A DNA stretch of 64,000 bases. Source: MFZZ01 sp964610165. Its GTDB lineage: Bacteria > Patescibacteriota > Microgenomatia > UBA1406 > GWC2-37-13. The position numbers and the translations under genes are program-made. Where the stretch lies: positions 3,537 through 67,536 of the forward strand of contig CAZSUZ010000002.1 of NCBI GenBank assembly GCA_964610165.1. The letters run 5' to 3'. The notes under the pieces are model-generated. The model did no database searches. It worked only from the letters and a program-made list of their open reading frames with translations, and was not told where the DNA came from. This document shows, piece after piece, positions 50,643-60,129 of this stretch (within the stretch, counting starts at the first letter, position 1; each line of letters begins with the position of its first letter).

Positions 50643-50849
50643 ATGAGAAAAGAATATCTAATTAGAACATTAGATGAATTACCAGTAATAAGTAAAGTAA
50701 TGCAATTACCAACAGGTGAAGTAGTTGATTGTTTAAAGTCTAAAGAGGGGTATTGGTACTATCAAGTGCCTGCATTTGATGAACATGGAAATCCTCTTGT
50801 AGATGAAAATGATGATGCAATTTTAGAAAGAGTTCAGCTTGCCGCTTAA
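50643..50849 (+). CDS. Small conserved-looking protein, unknown
   Basis: 68 residues, MRKEYLIRTLDELPVISKVM, with KEGYWYYQVPAFDEHGNPLV. Soluble, acidic, no Cys. It has its own leaderless promoter and abuts the convergent serS with no base between. I do not recognise the family. Confidence 0.65.
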   Translation: MRKEYLIRTLDELPVISKVMQLPTGEVVDCLKSKEGYWYYQVPAFDEHGNPLVDENDDAILERVQLAA

Positions 50850-52103
50850 TTATTTTTTCTTTATCTCCTTAAATCCGGTATATTGATGAAGAACTTCTGG
50901 AATTTTTATACTTCCATCTGCTTGTTGATAGTTTTCAAGAATTGCAATTAAAATGCGTGGTGAAGCAACAGCTGTATTATTAAATGTATACACATACTCT
51001 GTTTTTCCTTCTGCCGTTTTATAACGTATATTTAATCTTCTTGCCTGAAAATCTCCCATTATAGAATTAGACATAGTTTCTCCATAGGCATCTCGTGAAG
51101 GCATCCATGTTTCAATATCATATTTTTTAAGTTGTGGTTCTCCCATATCTCCAGTACACATTAACAGTTGTCTGTATGGAAGTTTTAAATCTTGCAAAAT
51201 TTCTTCTGCATTTTGTTCTAGTTCTTCATGAATTGTTTTTGCATCTTCTAAATTATTTTTTCCTAAAATAACTTGTTCTATTTTCCAAAATTCATGAAGT
51301 CTGTATAATCCTTTTGTATCTTTTCCATAAGCTCCAGCTTCTTTTCTAAAACAAGGAGAGAATCCTACAAATTTTTTAGGTAAATCTTTTTCTAAAAGAA
51401 CTTCACCAGAATGATATGCTGTAATTGGAATTTCTGCAGTTCCAGATAAATATGCATCTTCTTCATTTAATTTATAAACATCTTGTTCACTTCCCCATGG
51501 AAAATGTCCAGATCCAAATAGTGTAAATTGTTTGACAATAGATGGAGCAATAAATGGTGTATAACCTTTTTTTGTTAGTTTTTGAAGAACATAAAAGAGG
51601 AGAGCAAGGTGTAAAATTGCACCTTTATTTTTTAAAAAATATCCTCGAAATCCAGAAACTTTTGAGCCACGTTCTAAATCAAAAATATCTAAACTTGTAC
51701 CAAGTTCTATATGATCTTTAATTGGGAAATCAAATTTAGTAGGCTCACCCCATTTTTTTAATTCTTTATTAAATGTTTCATCGTTTCCAACTGGCACTTC
51801 TTCCAATGGTACGTTTGGAACGTATAACATTAAATTTGTAAATTCTGTTTCTACTTTTGACAATTTTTCTTCGATTGTTGAAAGTTCAGTTTTTAATTCT
51901 TTTCCACGAGCAATAATTTCTGCACTTGGCTTTTGTTTTGAAACAGAATTTCTTTCTTCACGAAGTTTTTGAGCTTGTTGAATAAGTTCGCGACGTTCTT
52001 CATCTAATTTTAAAATTGCATCAATATCTACCTTGCGGTTTTTATTTTTTGCAGCATCTTTTACTTTTTGAACGTTTTCGCGAATATAGTTTATATCCAA
52101 CAT
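50850..52103 (-). CDS. serS: Seryl-tRNA synthetase
   Basis: 417 residues. N-terminal coiled-coil arm (about 20-105), LSGTAEIPITAYHSGEVL, the motif 2 region FRKEAGAYGKDTKGLYRLHE and motif 3 in NNTAVASPRILIAILENYQQ. The start MLDINYIRENVQKV at 52103 is preferred over an in-frame ATG at 52133 that overlaps rdgB. Class II enzyme. Confidence 0.95.
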   Translation of the reverse strand: MLDINYIRENVQKVKDAAKNKNRKVDIDAILKLDEERRELIQQAQKLREERNSVSKQKPSAEIIARGKELKTELSTIEEKLSKVETEFTNLMLYVPNVPLEEVPVGNDETFNKELKKWGEPTKFDFPIKDHIELGTSLDIFDLERGSKVSGFRGYFLKNKGAILHLALLFYVLQKLTKKGYTPFIAPSIVKQFTLFGSGHFPWGSEQDVYKLNEEDAYLSGTAEIPITAYHSGEVLLEKDLPKKFVGFSPCFRKEAGAYGKDTKGLYRLHEFWKIEQVILGKNNLEDAKTIHEELEQNAEEILQDLKLPYRQLLMCTGDMGEPQLKKYDIETWMPSRDAYGETMSNSIMGDFQARRLNIRYKTAEGKTEYVYTFNNTAVASPRILIAILENYQQADGSIKIPEVLHQYTGFKEIKKK

Positions 52104-52110
52104 ATGAGGA

Positions 52111-52728
52111 TTATTGTAACAGATCTTGTTCAATTTTTAACATGAGTCGATTTGCAGCAATTAATCGATGATTTACTTGTGCATGTTCTTCTTCTGTTAA
52201 TTCATCGTAATATTTATTAAATTGTTTCACCATAAATAGTGCACGATATGGATATCCTGGTGTAATAACCGGACTTGGAGATTCTGCAATCCATCCGTCA
52301 ATATGCTCTGATTCTGTCAAAAATAATTGTTTATCAAAGTCATAAAAACAGATACATGTTTCCAGTTTTGCAGTTCTTTTTTCTAATGGTACTCCTTTTA
52401 ACTTTTCCAAGGCATAATCTATAAGTTCTTGATCTGTTGCTTCGTGGCCTGGCCATCTTCTAGATTTAACTCCAGGTTCCCCATTCAATATATCAATCAT
52501 AAGTCCACCATCATCAGAAATTGCAGGAAGACCAGTTTTATTTCCATAAAACTGAGCTTTTAATTTTGCATTTTCTTCAAATGTAGCACCTGTTTCTTCT
52601 GGTTTCATGAGTTTAAGCATATTTTCCAATGTAACAAGTTCTATTTCATGTTTTTTTAAATCAGAAAAAACAGATACTAATTCATCTACTTTTCCTTTGT
52701 TTGTGGTACCAATTAAAATTCGTTTCAT
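52111..52728 (-). CDS. rdgB: Non-canonical purine NTP pyrophosphatase (RdgB/HAM1)
   Basis: 205 residues. GTTNKGKVDELVSVF, ETGATFEENAKLKAQF and the catalytic SDDGGLMIDILNGEPGVKSR. Hydrolyses ITP, dITP and XTP to monophosphates, protecting DNA and RNA. It sits in a purine-rich gene block, which suits the function. The PYRALF segment is kept; the C-terminus is longer than usual. Confidence 0.88.
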   Translation of the reverse strand: MKRILIGTTNKGKVDELVSVFSDLKKHEIELVTLENMLKLMKPEETGATFEENAKLKAQFYGNKTGLPAISDDGGLMIDILNGEPGVKSRRWPGHEATDQELIDYALEKLKGVPLEKRTAKLETCICFYDFDKQLFLTESEHIDGWIAESPSPVITPGYPYRALFMVKQFNKYYDELTEEEHAQVNHRLIAANRLMLKIEQDLLQ

Positions 52729-52742
52729 GTATTTATTGTAAC

Positions 52743-53318
52743 TTATAAAACGGCTTCTACTTCCCAGTTTTCAAAACCAACTTCCAACAGTTTTTCTTTA
52801 GCATGTTCTTTTGTTCCAAAAAGATTATGAAAAGCAGATGCTGTTTCTTTTACTTCATAAGGAAAAATAATCCATGCATCAATACTAATTTTCCAAAAAT
52901 CAGGTTTAAATGTTGTGTAAGGTTTTATATATGGTGTAACCGTATATATTTTTTTAGGTAATCTAGTTTTTAAATAATCATAAGCAACTTTTAAAGCTGC
53001 ACCTGTATCGGAAACTTCATCTATTAATAAAATAGTTTTATCTTTAAAATCTGCGGTTGGCGTTTCTACAATAACAGTTTGTTTTTCTTTCTTTAAATCT
53101 TTATAAGCCTGAAGGGCGATATGAGAAATTGGAAGATTGTCATATAAGTCTGAAAATATACGTGCAATTACGTCTCCACCACGAGAAATAGAAACAATAC
53201 AATCAATTTCGCGATCGTCTTCGTGAACCTTTTCAATAATTTTTGGAGATAATGTTAGACAATCTTTTTCTAACTGTTGCCAGGATATTTTTTGGAAGTT
53301 TATTTGAGATTGGGTCAT
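52743..53318 (-). CDS. Purine-type phosphoribosyltransferase
   Basis: 191 residues. The PRPP-binding motif LLIDEVSDTGAAL and an early SRGGDVIARIF loop are clear. It resembles xanthine-guanine (Gpt) and hypoxanthine phosphoribosyltransferases, with FPYEV at the end of the core. It would salvage guanine, xanthine or hypoxanthine with PRPP. Location next to guaA, guaB and rdgB supports a purine substrate. Confidence 0.78.
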   Translation of the reverse strand: MTQSQINFQKISWQQLEKDCLTLSPKIIEKVHEDDREIDCIVSISRGGDVIARIFSDLYDNLPISHIALQAYKDLKKEKQTVIVETPTADFKDKTILLIDEVSDTGAALKVAYDYLKTRLPKKIYTVTPYIKPYTTFKPDFWKISIDAWIIFPYEVKETASAFHNLFGTKEHAKEKLLEVGFENWEVEAVL

Positions 53319-53349
53319 GTAGAAATTATATATTTTTTTTCAAATAATA

Positions 53350-54951
53350 TCATTTACCATTTCGACCGATATGATGCATACCAGCAACTCGTTGTGCTCC
53401 TTCTGATGGATGAACAATTTGTGGGTGTGGAAATCTTCTTAATTCTTCTAAACTACCTGCTTTGGCAAATATAAGTGAAGTAGCAATGGCTTGATTGGTA
53501 TAGTAAAGATTTGTGGCAATATTTGGTTTATTTGGGTTATAACTTACATCTGTATCTTCACCTTCTTTAAATGTAATTCTACCCATAAAATCCTCTTTAC
53601 CACCACCTAATTTTTTTGTACGGGATCCTGCTTCACCACTAAAATTACTTGCATATTTTCCGTTTCCTAAATTAAACCAACTAGTATAAGGAGGTTTTTC
53701 AATACCAATAATATCTTGACCTTTCATAAAACCACTTACACCAGCTCCAGTTAAAATTGTATAGGTTCCACCTGTTGAACTATCAGCGATAAGGGGAATT
53801 TTAATTCCAGAATTAGCATATTTAAATGCATCACCCATATTATCAACAGCAATTTTTGCTACATCAGGAGTTAAACAAATACCGCCACCACCCAGAATGT
53901 AAATCGCAGCATTTGCTCCCAAATCTTCTGCAGCTCTAATATCGTTCACAGAAGTAAAGTTACCAGCAAAAATTGGGATGTTATATCTCTGTCTTATTGC
54001 TTTAATTGTATTAAGTGTCTGTTCAGAACGTGATCTAGGATCATATACTCGTACTGCGCCTGGTAATATTCCTTCTGAAGCAAACATATCAAGTCTTTCT
54101 AATGCATCTCTTTCAGAAGCTTTTACAGTTAAACCTATCATTTGTTTAGATCTTTGAGTTAAGAATTCTCTATCAGGATGTGTGGCGAGAGTTGGATCTT
54201 CTTCAATAAGTTCTACAATACGTTTATACATTATCATTTGATTCTCAACATTATTCCAAATTGAATCCATCGAAATAAAATTACGCATTTGTAGTACAGA
54301 GGCTCGTGCTTGTCCTTGCGCACTTAAATTATCAGGAGTAGAGTTCAGCATCATGTAGCTAGTTACTTCTGGATATTCATCCTGAGTACTATCTAGATTA
54401 GAGGTATGCACCCATAGCCCATCACATAATAGTTTTCTGGCACTTCCAACTGGATTTAAGCCAATCTCTTTAGCATCACTTTCACTTATTGGCCTAAAAG
54501 TAAATTCACTACTATGAGTTGGTTCACCATTTGCTACAAATCTTTGTACTGCAGGAATTTCTTTCTTTGCTGTAGGTACAAAAGGCTTTTTTTCTTCACG
54601 TTTTAATGATTCTATTCTTGAAGGATGTAAATGCATTCTTGTATCAACATGTGCATAGAGTAATGCTTCAGTAACTAAGTCATTAGGTAGAAATTCAAGT
54701 GGAGTCTTTTCACTATGTTTTAAACTATCATAAGGAGTAGATAATAATTTTTCGCCTGTTGCCATTAATTCTTTTGGATCTCTTTGTTCTAATTGATACT
54801 GATACTCCGTATACCAGTTATCGTAAAAACCTCTTATTTCATCAATTTCAGTTTCAGTGATTGGTTCAGTCAAATCATGTTCAAAAGCTTCAATTCTTGC
54901 TCTATCTGACATTTCGGACGCTACAGAATATTCTTTTAATTGTGGGGCCAT
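53350..54951 (-). CDS. Divergent IMP dehydrogenase/GMP reductase-like protein
   Basis: 533 residues. The C-terminal half (about 265-460) is an IMPDH-type TIM barrel. It has PIFAGNFTSVNDIRAAEDLG, then YILGGGGICLTPDV, where Cys359 is in the position of the IMPDH catalytic Cys loop, and a phosphate-binding-like ADSSTGGTYTILTGAGVSG. The N-terminal 250 residues match no domain I know, and about 70 residues after the barrel are also distinctive. It is not GuaB, which is present next door. It might be a purine enzyme of new specificity or a regulatory paralogue. Confidence 0.7.
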   Translation of the reverse strand: MAPQLKEYSVASEMSDRARIEAFEHDLTEPITETEIDEIRGFYDNWYTEYQYQLEQRDPKELMATGEKLLSTPYDSLKHSEKTPLEFLPNDLVTEALLYAHVDTRMHLHPSRIESLKREEKKPFVPTAKKEIPAVQRFVANGEPTHSSEFTFRPISESDAKEIGLNPVGSARKLLCDGLWVHTSNLDSTQDEYPEVTSYMMLNSTPDNLSAQGQARASVLQMRNFISMDSIWNNVENQMIMYKRIVELIEEDPTLATHPDREFLTQRSKQMIGLTVKASERDALERLDMFASEGILPGAVRVYDPRSRSEQTLNTIKAIRQRYNIPIFAGNFTSVNDIRAAEDLGANAAIYILGGGGICLTPDVAKIAVDNMGDAFKYANSGIKIPLIADSSTGGTYTILTGAGVSGFMKGQDIIGIEKPPYTSWFNLGNGKYASNFSGEAGSRTKKLGGGKEDFMGRITFKEGEDTDVSYNPNKPNIATNLYYTNQAIATSLIFAKAGSLEELRRFPHPQIVHPSEGAQRVAGMHHIGRNGK

Positions 54952-54969
54952 AGGTATAAATTTAAATTA

Positions 54970-56508
54970 TTATTCCCATTCAATGGTAGCAGGAGGTTTA
55001 TTTGTTATGTCGTAGACAACTCTGTTTACTGCCGGTACTTCGGTAACTATGCGAACACTTATTTTACCTAACAGTTCATAAGGCAGTTGTGCAAAGTTAA
55101 CAGACATAACATCTTCAGATTCAACTCCGCGAATAGCAATTGTTTCGCCGTATGCTCGGCTATCGCCTCGCACACCGGTTGTTTTAATACCGGTAAATAC
55201 TGCAAAAACTTGCCAGAGTTTATCTCCTAAACCAGCCTTGCTTACTTCCTCTTGCACAATTCTATCAGCCTTGCGTAGAATTTCAAGTTTATTTTTAGTT
55301 ACATCTCCAACAATACGAATTGCAAGACCTGGGCCTGGGAATGGATGTCTATGGGTTATTTCTTCAGGAAGCTCTAAAATAGAACCAATTTTTCTCACTT
55401 CATCTTTGTAAAAATTTCTTATAGGTTCTAGTAATGTAAGCTTCATATCTTTTGGAAGTCCACCAACATTGTGATGACTTTTAATATTATGAGAATGTTT
55501 TGTGCCTGCACTTTCAATAACATCAGGGTAAATTGTTCCTTGAACTAAAAATGTTGCACCTCTTTTTTGAGCTTCAGCATCTAACACATCAATAAATGTT
55601 TTACCAATAATTTTTCTTTTTTGTTCTGGATCTGTAACTCCAGCTAAATTATTTAAAAATGTTTCAGAAGCATCTACAACTGTTACTTTTAATTTATATT
55701 TACTTTCAAAAATAGCTTGTAATTCTTGTGTTTCATTTTCTCGCATTAAACCAGAATCGATGTAAATTGGTGTAAATTGTTCGCCAATTGCCTGGTGAAC
55801 AAGCAAACAGGCGATTGAAGAATCTACTCCTCCAGACATTGCACCAATAACTATTTTATCTTGAACAGAATCTTTAATATCTTCAATCATTTTTTGTACA
55901 AATTCTTTTGAAATTGGTTGATCTTTTGGAGTTAATCCACATATTTCAGCAAAGTTTCCTAAAATCTGAAGACCAAATTGAGTATGAACAACTTCTGGAT
56001 GAAATTGAATGCCATAAATCTTTTTTTCGTCATTAACTATTGCTGCATGTGGAATTGTTTCTGTTGTTCCAATTGTTCTATATCCAGTTGGAATTTTTTC
56101 GACAGCATCACCATGAGACATCCACACATTGAATGTATTTACAGTTCCTTCAACACCTTTAATTTTAAAAAGGGGAGAAGATTCTGAAAGTGTTAAAACA
56201 GCTGGTCCATATTCTTTAATTTTTCCAGGAGTTACTTTTCCATCGAGGACATGAGCCATAATTTGTTCACCATAACAAATACCAAGAATAGGTTTTCCAA
56301 TTTCAAATACTTTGGAATCAATTGTTGGTGCACCATCTTCATACACACTTGCAGGTCCTCCAGAAAGAATCACACCTTGATAATCTAATTTACTTGCTTC
56401 TTCAAAAAAATCTTCTGGAATGACGATTTTAGTTTCAATAGAAAGTTCACGTAATCTGCGAGAAATAAGATGTGTTGTTTGTGAACCAAAATCGACAATA
56501 ATAATCAT
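54970..56508 (-). CDS. guaA: GMP synthase (glutamine-hydrolysing)
   Basis: Converts XMP to GMP. 512 residues. The class I amidotransferase domain (1-190) has ILSGGPASVYE, GICYGEQIMA (nucleophile Cys) and IQFHPEVVHT. The ATP-pyrophosphatase domain has GAMSGGVDSSIA and ends in NKPPATIEWE. The start MIIIVDFGSQTTHL (56508) leaves a 1-base gap to the guaB stop; a longer frame would overlap it. Confidence 0.95.
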   Translation of the reverse strand: MIIIVDFGSQTTHLISRRLRELSIETKIVIPEDFFEEASKLDYQGVILSGGPASVYEDGAPTIDSKVFEIGKPILGICYGEQIMAHVLDGKVTPGKIKEYGPAVLTLSESSPLFKIKGVEGTVNTFNVWMSHGDAVEKIPTGYRTIGTTETIPHAAIVNDEKKIYGIQFHPEVVHTQFGLQILGNFAEICGLTPKDQPISKEFVQKMIEDIKDSVQDKIVIGAMSGGVDSSIACLLVHQAIGEQFTPIYIDSGLMRENETQELQAIFESKYKLKVTVVDASETFLNNLAGVTDPEQKRKIIGKTFIDVLDAEAQKRGATFLVQGTIYPDVIESAGTKHSHNIKSHHNVGGLPKDMKLTLLEPIRNFYKDEVRKIGSILELPEEITHRHPFPGPGLAIRIVGDVTKNKLEILRKADRIVQEEVSKAGLGDKLWQVFAVFTGIKTTGVRGDSRAYGETIAIRGVESEDVMSVNFAQLPYELLGKISVRIVTEVPAVNRVVYDITNKPPATIEWE

Positions 56509-56509
56509 A

Positions 56510-57673
56510 TTAACTTGAATAATTTTCTCCACCATTTGTAATTAAAATATCATGTGGGTGACTTTCATTTAACGATGCTTGTGTAATTTGAATAAATCTT
56601 CCTTTTTCTTGAATTTCACGAACAGTTTTTGCTCCAATGTAATACATACCAGATCGAATACCTCCAACAGATTGGTCGACAACATCTTCGACATTTCCTG
56701 TAACAGGCACTAAACCTTCAACACCTTCTGCAACAAGAACTTTATCTTTGTAACTTTTACCATGAAATTCTTCTTCTGATTTAATTTTTGCTCCTTCTTG
56801 CATAGCTCCAACAGATCCCATTCCGCGATATGATTTAAACGTATATGTATCTTTACCTTTTTTGAAAATACTCTTAAATCGTGAAGGAACTTCTGCTGGT
56901 TTAAGTTCTATTTTTTCTCCTGGAGATTCTGCACATGATGCAAACACACTTCCCATCATAACAGTAGAAGCACCAGCTGCTAATGCTTTGACAATATCAC
57001 CTGAATATTGGATGCCACCATCTGCAATAACTGGAATATCTTGTGGAGCTGCTGCTCTTGCTGTTTCTAAAATTGCTGTAATTTGAGGAACTCCCATACC
57101 CGAAATAATTCTAGTTGTACAAATTGCACCTGGTCCCATTCCAACACGAAGTCCATCCACGCCGGCTTCTATAAGAGCTTTAGCACCTTCATAAGTTGCG
57201 ATATTTCCTCCAATAAGTTGCATGTGTGGATATTCATTTTTAAGAAATTTAATTGTGTCTATAATGTAATCTGCGTATCCATGAGCAGAATCAACAACGA
57301 TAACATCAACACCTGCGGATACAAGTGCTTTGGCACGTTCTTCAAAGCCACGACTTGCTCCAATTGCGGCACCGACTAATAGTTTTTGATCTTTTACTTT
57401 TTTAACCTGATCTGCCTGATCTTGGACAGTTAAATTTCTGTGAATAATACCAATTCCTCCAAGTTGTGCTAATTTTATAGCAAGTTCGTGCTCTGTAACT
57501 GTATCCATAGGAGCAGAAACAAGAGGAATTTTAAGACGAATCTTTGTTGTGAGTTGGGTAGAAATATCTATGTCATCACGTTTAAAATCACTATAACCTG
57601 GTAAAAGTAAAACATCATCATACGTAATGCCGTCTGAAATTATTTTATTTGGATAGTTGTTTGTAAATTGCAT
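56510..57673 (-). CDS. guaB: IMP dehydrogenase without CBS domains
   Basis: 387 residues against about 490 for most bacterial IMPDH. TYDDVLLLPGYSDF opens it, PMDTVTEHELAIKLAQLGGI follows, and the catalytic loop is VGMGPGAICTTR (Cys185). The CBS pair that normally sits after IIHRNLTVQDQA is missing; the chain goes directly on to KVKDQKLLVGAAIGA. The CBS pair carries purine-nucleotide control, so this form should be insensitive to it. Two bases lie between guaB and the adenosine deaminase. Confidence 0.93.
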   Translation of the reverse strand: MQFTNNYPNKIISDGITYDDVLLLPGYSDFKRDDIDISTQLTTKIRLKIPLVSAPMDTVTEHELAIKLAQLGGIGIIHRNLTVQDQADQVKKVKDQKLLVGAAIGASRGFEERAKALVSAGVDVIVVDSAHGYADYIIDTIKFLKNEYPHMQLIGGNIATYEGAKALIEAGVDGLRVGMGPGAICTTRIISGMGVPQITAILETARAAAPQDIPVIADGGIQYSGDIVKALAAGASTVMMGSVFASCAESPGEKIELKPAEVPSRFKSIFKKGKDTYTFKSYRGMGSVGAMQEGAKIKSEEEFHGKSYKDKVLVAEGVEGLVPVTGNVEDVVDQSVGGIRSGMYYIGAKTVREIQEKGRFIQITQASLNESHPHDILITNGGENYSS

Positions 57674-57674
57674 A

Positions 57675-58652
57675 TTATTTTATAAATGTAACTTTATGAG
57701 ATAAATCTATTGCTTGTTTAACTTCTGCAACAGATAAAATATTATGTTCTAATAATTTTTCAAATTCTTTTTTTACTGTTGTTTCAATTAATTCTGGACC
57801 GTCTGTATTAATTGTAAATAACACATTATTATCTATTAAGGTTCTAATTGTTTTTTTCATTTCAGTCCAATCTTTAACAGCTTGAGTACGAATATTTGAT
57901 GTTGGACAAATTTCTAAAACAATCTTATCATCTGCTAATTTTTTCATCAGTTTTGGATCTTCAATACAACGAACACCATGACCAATACGATCTGGGTTAA
58001 ATTTATGTATAACTTCCCACATTTCTTCTGGAGGAGTAACTTCTCCTGTGTGAATAGTAACTTTTAGATCTGCATCTTTTGCAATCTGTACTGCTTCAAC
58101 AAGATCGTCCATTTTAAATTTGTCATTAAGAGGACCAGCTAAATCTATTCCTACAACACCTTCATTTCTAAAACGAGCAGCTTTTTTTGCAATTATTGTA
58201 TTTTTTTCTTTATCAAATCTGCGATCCATCATTAAAATAATACCGGCTTTTACTGGATATTCTAAACAAGCTCTTTTAATGCCGACTAAAGAACTAAACA
58301 CAATTTTATCTAGATCTTGTTCTCCACCTTTGTTTCGAAGCATTGGATTAAATCGAAGTTCTATTGTTCGAACATCACTTGTACGGTAATAATAACTTAC
58401 TGCTTGGTGACAGGCTTTTTCTATTGCATGTGTTGAAGATTGAATAAGTTCTGTTACATGGAAAAAATCTAAGTAAGTATCGTAATCTGTATTTTCTTTA
58501 ATAGTAATAGAATCAATAAATTTCCAATAATCTTTATTATGAAGTTTAATTCCTTGTTCGTGCGCTATTTCCCATAAAATGTGAGGCGGTGTAGCCGAGC
58601 CAAGATGAAGGTGAAGATCAACGAGGTTAGTTAATATCTTATCTATCTCCAT
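57675..58652 (-). CDS. add: Adenosine deaminase-family protein
   Basis: 325 residues of the amidohydrolase fold. DLHLHLGSATPP gives the two metal His, then TIHTGEVTPPEEMWE, GHGVRC and the Asp motif TINTDGPEL in place of the usual SDDP. Deaminates adenosine to inosine, or adenine if it belongs to the related branch. It starts the gua operon, whose products then take IMP to GMP. Confidence 0.85.
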   Translation of the reverse strand: MEIDKILTNLVDLHLHLGSATPPHILWEIAHEQGIKLHNKDYWKFIDSITIKENTDYDTYLDFFHVTELIQSSTHAIEKACHQAVSYYYRTSDVRTIELRFNPMLRNKGGEQDLDKIVFSSLVGIKRACLEYPVKAGIILMMDRRFDKEKNTIIAKKAARFRNEGVVGIDLAGPLNDKFKMDDLVEAVQIAKDADLKVTIHTGEVTPPEEMWEVIHKFNPDRIGHGVRCIEDPKLMKKLADDKIVLEICPTSNIRTQAVKDWTEMKKTIRTLIDNNVLFTINTDGPELIETTVKKEFEKLLEHNILSVAEVKQAIDLSHKVTFIK

Positions 58653-58657
58653 ATATT

Positions 58658-58663
58658 ATTATA
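58658..58663 (-). promoter_or_regulatory. -10 box of the purine operon, leaderless
   Basis: TATAAT (58663-58658) ends 5 bases before the ATG at 58652. A second TATAAT lies 10 bases further upstream. Confidence 0.5.
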
Positions 58664-58689
58664 CTCATTATACTGAAAATTTCAAGTAT

Positions 58690-59487
58690 CTACTCAAATA
58701 TCTGCAAACTTACACATTTTACACTGCCACCACCTTTTAAATATTCGGTCATATCCAAACTATGCACTGTAAATCCATACTGTTCCATTTTGTTCTTTAA
58801 TTCGGGAGAAAGTCCTTCATGAATAATAATATGTTTATCAAGAATTACTAAATTACAAGCAAAAACATCGGCATCATGTTGTTCTATTGCTATTAGTTCT
58901 TTAAAATATTTAGCCAGTGTTTGTTTGCTATCTGTTGAAAAAGCTTTTGGGTAATAAATTGCTACATCTTTATTTAATGGTGCAAAACAGGTATCTAAAT
59001 GAAAGAAACTGGGATTTTTTAATTTAAGTGGAATAATTTCTTTTTGAAGAGCAATACTTAAATATTCTTCAGCTTCATAAGAAGTTCTTTGTCCCCATCC
59101 CATAAAATATCTATCTCCATTTTTTATTAAATCACCTTCACCTTCAAAACTAATAGATGGGGGAATGTTATAAATGGCATATCCTAAAGATGTAAAATAT
59201 TCGGCGCCAATTGTTGCTTCTGGTTTTCTTTGACCATATTTAAAGTTTGATTTAATAAATAGTTTACCTACAGGTAAACCCATATCTGTTGTATACACTT
59301 GATCAGGTAAACCTTTTGTTGGTTGAATCTCATTAAATTGTGCACCAAGTTTAGAATATATTTGTTTAAGTTGCTTAAATTCCTCTAATACTTTTTCACG
59401 ATTTACTTTTGCTTCAATATGCATCCACGGATTAATTGCGTATTCGATATCAAAATATGTTGGGGGACAGAGAAGAATTTTTTGCAT
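58690..59487 (-). CDS. Amidinotransferase/DDAH-fold enzyme
   Basis: 265 residues from MQKILLCPPTYFDIEY. An in-frame ATG at 59499 is an alternative. FEGEGDLIK, FHLDTCFAP (catalytic His) and the final GGGSVKCVSL (catalytic Cys) place it with dimethylarginine dimethylaminohydrolases and related guanidino-modifying enzymes. The substrate is unknown. The common annotation for such proteins is amidinotransferase. TATGAT ends 7 bases before the chosen ATG. Confidence 0.8.
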   Translation of the reverse strand: MQKILLCPPTYFDIEYAINPWMHIEAKVNREKVLEEFKQLKQIYSKLGAQFNEIQPTKGLPDQVYTTDMGLPVGKLFIKSNFKYGQRKPEATIGAEYFTSLGYAIYNIPPSISFEGEGDLIKNGDRYFMGWGQRTSYEAEEYLSIALQKEIIPLKLKNPSFFHLDTCFAPLNKDVAIYYPKAFSTDSKQTLAKYFKELIAIEQHDADVFACNLVILDKHIIIHEGLSPELKNKMEQYGFTVHSLDMTEYLKGGGSVKCVSLQIFE

Positions 59488-59541
59488 ATTTTGTATCATA
59501 ATAACAATTTATAAAAAATAATACAATTTTTTAAAATATGC

Positions 59542-59547
59542 GATAAT
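59542..59547 (+). promoter_or_regulatory. -10-like box of the 59554 gene, leaderless
   Basis: GATAAT (59542-59547) ends 6 bases before the ATG at 59554. It differs from the consensus at the first base. Confidence 0.4.
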
Positions 59548-59553
59548 TATTAT

Positions 59554-60129
59554 ATGAAAACCTTTACTCCAGGCATCATTGTTCATGAATTTATTACAAA
59601 AAATGGTCAACAAGCAACTATTCGTTATCCACAGCTGAGTGATGTTGAAGCAATGACAGAATATGTAAATACTCTTTCTGCAGAAGATATTTATGTAAGT
59701 TTATCTGGTGAACAATTTACTCAAGAAGAAGAACAAGCATATTTAGAAGATCAATTTCATAAAGTAGAAGATGGTGATGGAGTAATTCTTGTTTGCACCG
59801 TAAATGGAAACTTGGTTGGTAATTGTAGTATTACCAGAAATCAAAGAAGCAGAAAAAGATCTTTTCATTTAGGAATTTTTGGTATTTCACTTCATAAAGA
59901 ATATAGAGGCCAAGGATTAGGGTTTGAACTTGCAAAGGCAACAATCGATGAAGCAAAATTAAATATAGATGGATTAAAAATTATTACGTTATCTGTTTAT
60001 AAACCTAATACTTCTGCATTCGAAATGTATAAAAAATTAGGGTTTATTGAGTATGGTATGCTGCCAGAAGGAACTGCTTATAAAGATGGCTTTATTGATA
60101 AGATTTTGATGTATAAAAAAATTATTTAA
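59554..60129 (+). CDS. GNAT-family N-acetyltransferase
   Basis: 191 residues. ATIRYPQLSDVEAMTEYVN, CTVNGNLVGNCSI, then the acetyl-CoA loop EYRGQGLGFELAKATIDEA and YKPNTSAFEMYKKLGFIEYG. The overall pattern is like RimJ/RimL-type acetyltransferases. Acceptor unknown. The last 8 bases overlap the convergent lysS stop. Confidence 0.87.
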   Translation: MKTFTPGIIVHEFITKNGQQATIRYPQLSDVEAMTEYVNTLSAEDIYVSLSGEQFTQEEEQAYLEDQFHKVEDGDGVILVCTVNGNLVGNCSITRNQRSRKRSFHLGIFGISLHKEYRGQGLGFELAKATIDEAKLNIDGLKIITLSVYKPNTSAFEMYKKLGFIEYGMLPEGTAYKDGFIDKILMYKKII

